NCBI GenBank assembly: GCA_020063075.1 | Contig: JAGUVE010000107.1 | Span: 1 to 5,273 of the forward strand | DNA: 5,273 bases | Reading direction: 5' to 3' | Source of the DNA: Parcubacteria group bacterium | GTDB taxonomy: Bacteria; Patescibacteriota; Minisyncoccia; Minisyncoccales; JAGUVE01 | Part shown: piece by piece, positions 1 through 3,681 of the stretch | Layout of the letters: every line of letters starts with the position of its first letter | How positions within the stretch are numbered: the stretch's first letter is position 1 | Made by a program: the position numbers and the translations under genes | Notes under the pieces: model-generated | Databases searched by the model: none | Seen by the model: only the letters and a program-made list of their open reading frames with translations | Told to the model about the DNA's origin: nothing

Positions 1-41
1 AGGTTCGGATTTCGTCAAACAAACGCACCAAAGCTTAAATT

Positions 42-67
42 AAAAACGGCTTTAAAAGCCGTTTTTT
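42..67. terminator. Bidirectional intrinsic terminator
   Basis: An 11-bp perfect stem, AAAAACGGCTT (42-52) with AAGCCGTTTTT (56-66), closes a 3-base loop. The core is C/G-rich, with an A-run on the left and a T-run on the right, so on either strand the transcript ends in a GC stem followed by U residues. On the minus strand it lies 37 bases beyond the stop codon of the 3D-domain gene and is the natural end of the whole minus-strand run. The symmetric form suggests it also serves a convergent plus-strand gene whose end lies at or before base 1-40. Confidence 0.85.
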
Positions 68-71
68 GTCT

Positions 72-100
72 ATTCTATTAATTTCGTAAATCAATAGAAT
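72..100 (-). other. AT-rich hairpin just after the 3D-gene stop codon
   Basis: An 8-bp perfect inverted repeat, ATTCTATT (72-79) with AATAGAAT (93-100), encloses a second 4-bp stem ATTT/AAAT with loop CGT; a single A/C mismatch separates the two stems. It starts 3 bases after the stop codon. No T-run follows it on the minus strand, so it is not a terminator by itself. It may protect the mRNA 3' end upstream of the terminator at 42-67. The structure is visible; the role is inferred. Confidence 0.5.
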
Positions 101-103
101 TAA

Positions 104-619
104 CTATTTTCCTAAGATTTCAATGTGGGTTCTTTCGGCGCCAAAATTAAGCGCTTCTTTACGGGAAGAAAACCAAATATCAAATTGATATTTCCCTTTT
201 GTCGGGTTCATCCTGTCTTCAACTATAAAAACCTTGTCTCCATAAAGCTCGGGAATCCTGATTTTCGTTCCAATTTTTAGATAATTATTGGCGACAATTC
301 CATCCCTGACCCCTGTCCCGGCCGCGGTTATAAAAGGGGTATCATCTGTTTCCCAGGGCGAGCTTGAATAGCCGGTTATTACCACCTTCATCTTTCTTAC
401 CACTTTTAGCTCTGGATTGTTCGGTTGAACTATGGGCAAGAGGGTATTTTCTTGGACAATTCCTCTTAACCCGTCTATTTCTTCAACTAAAAATTCGGCT
501 TCGGCGCTTTTAACCCTTAATTCAAAAATCAGCCAAAAGCTAAGCGCAATTCCCGCAATCATTAAGACGATTATCAGGAAGTTTCTGCTCAAACCTGAGC
601 ATTTAAAGTATATATCCAT
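104..619 (-). CDS. Membrane-anchored 3D-domain (double-psi beta-barrel) protein
   Basis: A 171-residue protein. Residues 1-12 are a short, mildly basic N-terminus, and about 13-33 form one hydrophobic membrane segment (FLIIVLMIAGIALSFWLIF) that should anchor it with the C-terminus outside. A linker (about 34-75) leads to a 3D domain (about 76-168), with a TGYSSSPWETDDTPF start, the TAAGTGVRDGIVANN stretch, the GTKIRIPELYGDKVF strand, VEDRM and FDIWFSSRKEALNFG. Asp92/93, Asp135 and Asp147 are candidates for the conserved aspartates that name the family. Related domains occur in MltA-type lytic transglycosylases and in Bacillus YabE/YocH-like wall proteins, so a role in peptidoglycan cleavage or remodelling is likely but not proven. 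The ATG at 619 is preferred over an upstream ATG at 700: it has AAGGAG 7 bases before it, and the longer form would start inside tRNA-Gly. Confidence 0.85.
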   Translation of the reverse strand: MDIYFKCSGLSRNFLIIVLMIAGIALSFWLIFELRVKSAEAEFLVEEIDGLRGIVQENTLLPIVQPNNPELKVVRKMKVVITGYSSSPWETDDTPFITAAGTGVRDGIVANNYLKIGTKIRIPELYGDKVFIVEDRMNPTKGKYQFDIWFSSRKEALNFGAERTHIEILGK

Positions 620-620
620 A

Positions 621-646
621 TTAAAACTCCTTTTACGGGGTTTTAA
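621..646 (-). promoter_or_regulatory. Leader hairpin that masks the SD of the 3D-domain gene
   Basis: On the minus strand TTAAAACCCC (646-637) pairs with GGAGTTTTAA (630-621) around the loop GTAAAA. Nine of ten positions pair; the exception is a C/A mismatch. The 3' arm contains the GGAG ribosome-binding core, and the stem ends one base before the ATG at 619. Ribosome access would therefore need the stem to open, as in SD-sequestering leaders or RNA thermometers. No T-run follows, which argues against a terminator. The pairing is seen; regulation is inferred. Confidence 0.5.
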
Positions 647-647
647 G

Positions 648-676
648 AAACTACAACATTCAAATAAACTTGTCAA
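648..676 (-). promoter_or_regulatory. Sigma-70-like promoter for the 3D-domain gene
   Basis: On the minus strand a perfect -35 hexamer TTGACA (676-671) is followed after 17 bases by a weak -10 hexamer TAGTTT (653-648). The predicted start, near 641-646, coincides with the 5' edge of the leader hairpin. The first T of the -35 box is also the discriminator base of tRNA-Gly, so promoter and tRNA end overlap. The weak -10 keeps confidence moderate; read-through from the tRNA operon is an alternative. Confidence 0.45.
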
Positions 677-746
677 GCGGGTGATGGGAATCGAACCCAC
701 GTACTCTGATTGGCAACCAGATGCACTGCCATTGTGCTACACCCGC
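676..746 (-). tRNA. tRNA-Gly(GCC)
   Basis: Complete cloverleaf: acceptor GCGGGTG/CACCCGC; D stem GCAC/GTGC; anticodon stem TCTGG/TCAGA with loop TTGCCAA giving anticodon GCC; T stem GTGGG/CCCAT with loop TTCGATT. The discriminator is T73, as is usual for bacterial tRNA-Gly. No CCA is encoded; the following bases are TGACAA, so CCA must be added by a nucleotidyltransferase. It is the last of four tRNAs downstream of rplS and should read GGC and GGU codons. Confidence 0.96.
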
Positions 747-770
747 AAAAAGGAAGACAGCGAAGGCTGT
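747..770 (-). terminator. Weak terminator-like hairpin between tRNA-Phe and tRNA-Gly
   Basis: On the minus strand a 5-bp stem ACAGC/GCTGT with a CTTC loop (770-757) is followed by CTTCCTTTTT running straight into the tRNA-Gly 5' end at 746. The form is that of a weak intrinsic terminator or RNA polymerase pause site, and it sits in the longest spacer of the tRNA cluster. The short stem and interrupted T-run suggest partial termination at most. It may instead be a processing hairpin. Confidence 0.35.
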
Positions 771-778
771 GGACATTG

Positions 779-850
779 TGCCGCGGAGTGGAATTGAACC
801 ACCGACCCTTGCTTTTTCAGAGCAATGCTCTACCACTGAGCTACCGCGGC
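779..850 (-). tRNA. tRNA-Phe(GAA)
   Basis: Acceptor GCCGCGG/CCGCGGC, D stem GCTC/GAGC, anticodon stem TTGCT/AGCAA with loop CTGAAAA giving anticodon GAA, variable loop GGGTC, and T stem GGTGG/CCACT with loop TTCAATT. The discriminator is A73. The next bases are CAA, so CCA is not encoded. It decodes UUC and UUU. It lies 21 bases after tRNA-Val in the same transcript. Confidence 0.96.
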
Positions 851-871
851 ACGAAAGGATTATCAATTTTG

Positions 872-943
872 TGGACGGCACAGGGCTCGAACCTATAACC
901 TCACGGATGTAAACCGTGCGCTCTGCCATTGAGCTAGCCGTCC
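872..943 (-). tRNA. tRNA-Val(UAC)
   Basis: Acceptor GGACGGC/GCCGTCC, D stem GCTC/GAGC, anticodon stem CACGG/CCGTG with loop TTTACAT giving anticodon TAC, variable loop AGGTT, and T stem ATAGG/CCTGT with loop TTCGAGC. The discriminator is A73, followed by CA, so CCA is not encoded. The leader bases TGT just before the 5' end can pair with the ACA at the 3' end, lengthening the acceptor helix of the precursor by 3 bp; this could affect RNase P cleavage. It lies 8 bases after tRNA-Leu. Confidence 0.95.
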
Positions 944-951
944 ACACTCGG

Positions 952-1034
952 TGCCCAGGGTGGGATTTGAACCCACACGCCCTTACGGGCACTGCCCCTC
1001 AAACAGTTGCGTATACCGGTTCCGCCACCTGGGC
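952..1034 (-). tRNA. tRNA-Leu(GAG)
   Basis: A class II tRNA of 83 bases with a long variable arm, stem GCCC/GGGC and loop GTAA. Acceptor GCCCAGG/CCTGGGC; anticodon stem ACTGT/GCAGT (one T/G pair) with loop TTGAGGG giving anticodon GAG; T stem GTGGG/CCCAC with loop TTCAAAT. The discriminator is A73, followed by CCG, so only CC of the CCA matches. It reads CUC and CUU. Its first base directly follows the rplS stop codon with no spacer, so it is co-transcribed with rplS. Confidence 0.96.
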
Positions 1035-1421
1035 TTATTTTCCCGTTTCTCTTTTCTTCAGTTTTGCTTTTTTCCCCTTTGCTTCCCTTAGATAATACAA
1101 TTTCGCCCTTCTGACTTTACCTCGTTTTAAAATTTCTATTTTCGCGATGGTAGGAGAGTGGATGGGAAAAGTTTTTTCAACTCCGATTCCCGAAATTTCT
1201 TCTCTAACCGTAATCGTTGCCCCGATTTCTTTGCCGTGTTTTCTGGCGATTACCGTTCCTTCAAATGTCTGAATTCTTTCTTTATCTCCTTCTTTCTTGC
1301 CTGCCGCAGCTTCAGCTAAGACGTGAATTTTTTGATGCACCCGAACGGTATCGCCCGGTCTGATATCGGGCAAATCCCTTTTTAATTGCGAACTAATGAA
1401 GGCTTCTATTTTTGTTGCCAT
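1035..1421 (-). CDS. rplS: 50S ribosomal protein L19
   Basis: A 128-residue protein with the L19 core throughout: RPGDTV (21-26), the QTFEGTVIARK strand, GVEKTFPIHSP, and RGKVRRAKLYYLR near the C-terminus, followed by a lysine-rich tail. L19 binds 23S rRNA at the interface of the large and small subunits. It is slightly longer than the roughly 115-residue E. coli protein. The extra length lies mainly in a loop before the FEG strand (AEAAAGKKEGD) and in the basic tail. The start ATG at 1421 lies 3 bases after the stop codon of the pseudouridine synthase, and no SD is visible, so translation is probably coupled. The TAA stop (1037-1035) abuts the tRNA-Leu 5' end. Cleavage by RNase P at tRNA-Leu would leave an rplS mRNA ending exactly at its stop codon. 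Confidence 0.97.
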   Translation of the reverse strand: MATKIEAFISSQLKRDLPDIRPGDTVRVHQKIHVLAEAAAGKKEGDKERIQTFEGTVIARKHGKEIGATITVREEISGIGVEKTFPIHSPTIAKIEILKRGKVRRAKLYYLREAKGKKAKLKKRETGK

Positions 1422-1424
1422 ATT

Positions 1425-2165
1425 TTAAAAATTTTCAATTACTAAATTTTCTATAACTTTTTTTAGTTCTTTGGGTAGTTCCGACCTAAATTCTTTTTTC
1501 TCTCCGTTTGGCAGTTCGATTTCTAAATAAGCGGCGTGCAAAAATTGTCTTTCCAGTCCTTTTGGGCGGGGCTGGTTTTTGAATCCATAAATTTTATCTC
1601 CGGCAATCGGGTGGCCAATATAAGTAAAATGCGCTCTGATTTGATGTTTTCTGCCGGTTTTTGGAATAATCTCGGCTAAGGTGTAATGGTTTTTCCCGTC
1701 AGTATATCTTTCTAAAACCCGATATTCGGTTATTGCCAACCTTTTTCCTTTTTTTGAAGCGTCGGGTCCCAAGGGTAAATAAGCTTTTTGTTTTTTTCTT
1801 TCTTTTGGTTCTCTGCCCAGTAAGGTTTCAATTACTCCCTTTTCGCCTTTAATGTTTCCAACCGCCAAAGCCAGATATTTTTTAACCGCCCTGCCTTCTT
1901 TAAATTGTTTTTGCAGGAATTCCAGAGTTCTGTTGTTTTTTGCCGCCAGCAAAATTCCCGAAGTATCTTTATCAAGGCGGTGGACTATTCCATGTCGCGG
2001 CGGCTTTCCAATGTTTTTCAGTTCCGGAAATTCTTCTAATAAATAATCAATAAGCGTCTTGCCCTGTGCCTGCCGAAGGGTTTCTTCTTCAAAAACAACA
2101 ATTCCAGCCGGTTTATCTATTGCCAGGACATCCTCGTCTTGATAGAGAATTGTTAAATTGCCCAT
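1425..2165 (-). CDS. RluA-family RNA pseudouridine synthase
   Basis: A 246-residue enzyme that converts uridine to pseudouridine in structured RNA, probably 23S rRNA or tRNA. The family motif HRLDKDTSG is at residues 62-70, with Asp65 (the D of HRLD) as the expected catalytic nucleophile. Other family blocks are the N-terminal VLAIDKPAGIVV (13-24), TGRKHQIRAHF (170-180), HPIAGDKIYG (185-194) and FLHAAYLEI (208-216). It lacks the N-terminal S4 RNA-binding domain of RluC/RluD, so it is RluA-sized; the exact target cannot be read from sequence. Residues 30-36 (LRQAQGK) are encoded by a palindromic repeat and look like an in-frame insertion before the expected TLIDYLL helix. No SD precedes the ATG. 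It is 3 bases from rplS and probably translationally coupled to it, which fits a shared role in ribosome biogenesis. Confidence 0.93.
   Translation of the reverse strand: MGNLTILYQDEDVLAIDKPAGIVVFEEETLRQAQGKTLIDYLLEEFPELKNIGKPPRHGIVHRLDKDTSGILLAAKNNRTLEFLQKQFKEGRAVKKYLALAVGNIKGEKGVIETLLGREPKERKKQKAYLPLGPDASKKGKRLAITEYRVLERYTDGKNHYTLAEIIPKTGRKHQIRAHFTYIGHPIAGDKIYGFKNQPRPKGLERQFLHAAYLEIELPNGEKKEFRSELPKELKKVIENLVIENF
2062..2080 (-). repeat. Short REP-like imperfect palindrome inside the pseudouridine synthase gene
   Basis: On the minus strand CCCTTCGGCAGGCACAGGG is close to a 19-base element of the form CCCTTCGACAGGCTCAGGG, which I recall as a dispersed repeat in many environmental and CPR genomes; it differs at two positions. 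It is read in frame as the peptide LRQAQG plus flanking codons. The element lies in a region where other RluA-family proteins vary in length, so the insertion would be tolerated. The match to a known repeat is from memory, not a search. Confidence 0.55.
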
Positions 2166-2204
2166 TTAAAACGTTAGCAAAAAATGAAAAAAATTACAAA
2201 TCCT

Positions 2205-2218
2205 GAAGTAAAAACTTC
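2205..2218 (-). other. Small hairpin between the 86-residue gene and the pseudouridine synthase gene
   Basis: A 5-bp perfect stem GAAGT/ACTTC with a TTTT loop lies 3 bases after the stop codon of the 86-residue gene. On the minus strand it is followed by AGGATTTG and then TAATTTTTTT. The distance to the T-run is long for an intrinsic terminator and the stem is AT-rich, so at best it is a weak attenuator at the border of the kinase pair and the translation genes. Confidence 0.25.
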
Positions 2219-2221
2219 TGA

Positions 2222-2482
2222 CTAAATGTCTATTATACCTGATGAGCTAAGGTATGCTGAGCGAAAATTGAACTTTAGTTGTTCAAGAAATTTGCGGCCA
2301 TCAGAAAAAAATAAGCGCTTATTTTCAGAACTTGAATAATCAATAATACCATCTCGTTTAAGATTTTCCACAAAAACCTCATTTGAAGATTCACAAACCG
2401 CTTCATTCTTTTTGAGTCGGAAGACAGCCATAATTTCTTGCGACCCGTCGTTCTTCAATTTGTAGATATTAACATACGGCAT
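2222..2482 (-). CDS. Small protein of unknown function next to the PI3/4-kinase-like gene
   Basis: An 86-residue soluble protein that I cannot assign to a named family. It has an N-terminal pair of likely beta strands (MPYVNIYKL, then EIMAVFRLKK), a central acidic/helical stretch (NEVFVENLKRDGIIDY), and a C-terminal block FFSDGRKFLEQLKFNF followed by SAYLSSSG. The last block has the look of a conserved core: a Gly turn, then an amphipathic helix. There is no signal peptide, membrane segment or cysteine motif (a single Cys). It starts 22 bases after the kinase stop codon, with no SD, so the two are probably co-transcribed. A partner, substrate or regulator of the kinase is possible from position alone. 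An antitoxin role cannot be inferred from sequence, as no DNA-binding motif is seen. Confidence 0.75.
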   Translation of the reverse strand: MPYVNIYKLKNDGSQEIMAVFRLKKNEAVCESSNEVFVENLKRDGIIDYSSSENKRLFFSDGRKFLEQLKFNFRSAYLSSSGIIDI

Positions 2483-2504
2483 TTTATTTTTTACAAAACA
2501 AAAT

Positions 2505-3239
2505 CTAAAATTCTAATTCCGAGTATTCTTCTTTAGTAAAAAAATATCCCCTCTTTGCGGCTTGGACTAAGTACTCCAATCTTTTAAAAAACGTATCTAT
2601 CTCCTTTTTTCCTTCTCTTTCCTTGTTAAATAATTCTTTTAAATATTGACGCAAGAGGGGTTTACCCTTTTTCCAATCACCGAATTGAATAATTTTATTT
2701 CTTATTTCTGCCGGGATGGAAGATCCCCAGGGAACTCTTTCTCCATCCGCAAAGAGGCTAGTAAGACTACGAAGGGTTGGTGGCATTGTTCTACAGAAGG
2801 AAATCTCATTGTCAATAGCGATGATACGTTGGTCTTTTATAAGGAAATTTCCCGGGCGATCTCCGGCATCAATAAGAAAGTCAAAAAGAGCTAATTTCAC
2901 AAACTCTTCTTGAGAGATTGAATCTTTTGGGACTTCTCGGCGAGTGAACGCATCGGGTATAAATCGCTGGAAACTTCCAGTTCTTCCTCCAACATTTCGA
3001 ATGACGGTTGGAGGGACAAGATTAAATCCTAAAAATCGGTCAACTATATAGGCAGCGCGTTCACGCTCAGTATTATGGAAACGTTCTGGTTTAAATATCG
3101 CAGCTCCACCGTCTTTTGTTTCAATAAAATAAGTATGTTCGGCCACCAGTCGTTTCGTATACTCTGCTATTTCAACGGACTCCAAGATTTTTTCTTCAGG
3201 ATCAGGAATCGGAGATTCTCTTTTTTGTTTTTCAACCAA
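2505..3239 (-). CDS. PI3/4-kinase-like (HipA/FAM20-related fold) protein kinase candidate
   Basis: A 244-residue protein with the pattern of the bacterial PI3/4-kinase-like branch of the protein kinase superfamily. GGAAIFKPE (44-52) gives the nucleotide-binding Lys50. ERERAAYIVDRFLGFNLVPPTV (58-79) matches the family's helix and strand that follow. GSFQRFIPD (88-96) resembles the hinge region. LFDFLIDAGDRPGNFLI (118-134) holds the catalytic Asp127 and Asn131, and IAIDNEISF (140-148) holds the metal-binding Asp143. The C-terminal part is helical and basic. All catalytic positions are present, so it should bind ATP; whether it phosphorylates protein, lipid or a small molecule is unknown. The start is TTG at 3239 with GAAGG 5 bases upstream. 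No in-frame ATG or GTG lies before the TGA at 3269-3267. It lies 62 bases after atpC and 22 bases before the small gene. Confidence 0.8.
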   Translation of the reverse strand: MVEKQKRESPIPDPEEKILESVEIAEYTKRLVAEHTYFIETKDGGAAIFKPERFHNTERERAAYIVDRFLGFNLVPPTVIRNVGGRTGSFQRFIPDAFTRREVPKDSISQEEFVKLALFDFLIDAGDRPGNFLIKDQRIIAIDNEISFCRTMPPTLRSLTSLFADGERVPWGSSIPAEIRNKIIQFGDWKKGKPLLRQYLKELFNKEREGKKEIDTFFKRLEYLVQAAKRGYFFTKEEYSELEF

Positions 3240-3301
3240 CGAACCTTCACTAGTTGGAGTTTCTTGTCATTGTTTAATCTGCCGGAATCCTTCAGAAAAT
3301 T

Positions 3302-3538
3302 TCATAAAGTAACCAAAACATTAACTTCTTTTGGATTAACCTCTAAGATTCCTTTTTCAATTTTAAAAAGTTTTTCCGAGTTATCTTTTCTCAGCTTTAA
3401 ATTTCCCTTTTTTAAGAGAGTAATCAAGGACGCGTGGTTGGGCAGAATTGTCAGCTCCCCAACCATCCCCTGCGCATTAATTGAATTAGCTTCGCCTTGA
3501 TAAATTATTTTGTCAAAAGAAATAATATTTACTAACAT
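3302..3538 (-). CDS. atpC: F-type ATP synthase epsilon subunit, N-terminal domain only
   Basis: A 78-residue protein that covers the beta-sandwich half of epsilon. Recognisable parts are the start LVNIISFDKIIYQGEANSIN, the GELTILPNHASLITLLKKG block (family pattern GELGILPGHAPLLTxLxxG), and KIEKGILEVNPKEVNVLVT (family GGILEVxxNxVTVLAD). The usual length is about 130-140 residues; here the protein stops where the C-terminal two-helix hairpin should begin. The remaining domain still contacts gamma and the c-ring and couples rotation, but the helical hairpin that inhibits ATP hydrolysis in many bacteria is absent. A naturally short epsilon is known in some bacteria, so this need not be a pseudogene. 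The stop is a clean TGA. The start lies directly after the four-hairpin spacer with no SD. Confidence 0.9.
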   Translation of the reverse strand: MLVNIISFDKIIYQGEANSINAQGMVGELTILPNHASLITLLKKGNLKLRKDNSEKLFKIEKGILEVNPKEVNVLVTL

Positions 3539-3556
3539 ACAAAGTCAGTCGCTCGC

Positions 3557-3660
3557 CCCGACGAAGTCGGGACTCGCTCTTTAGAAACCCTCAGTTTCTA
3601 ACGTTTTCGCCTTCGGCGAAAGCCTGTTTTCCTATACGGGGAAACCGAAGGGTTTCCCCG
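3557..3660 (-). repeat. Cluster of four perfect hairpins between atpD and atpC
   Basis: Four adjacent perfect inverted repeats fill the spacer. In transcription order they are: CGGGGAAACC/GGTTTCCCCG with loop CTTC (3660-3637, 10 bp); TTTCGCC/GGCGAAA with loop GAA (3621-3605, 7 bp, extendable by a G/T and a G/C pair); TTAGAAAC/GTTTCTAA with loop TGAGG (3601-3581, 8 bp); CCCGAC/GTCGGG with loop TTC (3571-3557, 6 bp). Gaps are 15, 3 and 9 bases. The spacer (3539-3681) is about 55 percent GC, against roughly 36 percent in the flanking atpC. No hairpin is followed by a T-run, so they are not ordinary terminators. They may act as mRNA-stability elements that set atpD and atpC levels apart, or be one inserted repeat unit. 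The structures are seen; the role is inferred. Confidence 0.85.
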
Positions 3661-3681
3661 ACCCCCTTCCGATGTGGGATG

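Noticed and set aside
1..30. 3' end of a tRNA or tmRNA on the plus strand, suggested by GGTTCGGAT and a final ACCA.
   Set aside because: The T-loop would read TTCGGAT, losing the nearly universal A58, and the flanking bases do not form a T stem or a 7-bp acceptor strand.
1..38. Possible end of a convergent plus-strand gene (frame ending in TAA at 36-38, or another ending at 41-43).
   Set aside because: Only about 11-13 codons are visible and two frames are equally plausible. The bidirectional terminator suggests a convergent gene, but the bases do not identify one.
620..700. Longer start (ATG at 700) for the 3D-domain protein.
   Set aside because: It lies inside tRNA-Gly and adds an N-terminus with no signal sequence, while the ATG at 619 has a good SD and puts the membrane segment near the N-terminus.
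660..992. Open frames on both strands across the tRNA cluster.
   Set aside because: They translate tRNA genes; the four cloverleafs account for the sequence fully.
2225..2270. Inverted repeat TGAGC/GCTGA near the end of the 86-residue gene, as another repeat element.
   Set aside because: Five-base arms with a mismatch and an 8-base loop are within chance, and the bases are explained as codons.
3250..3270. A 6-codon mini-ORF (MTRNSN) just before the kinase start.
   Set aside because: It has no SD and no codons typical of attenuation peptides, and is short enough to be chance.
3170..3304. Read-through of the atpC TGA as an amino acid (as in TGA-Gly codes), giving an epsilon of near-normal length.
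   Set aside because: The extension runs about 44 codons to a TAG but overlaps the kinase start in another frame. It is rich in Lys, Leu and Arg and does not resemble the Ala/Glu-rich epsilon helices. Nothing else in the window needs a TGA reassignment.
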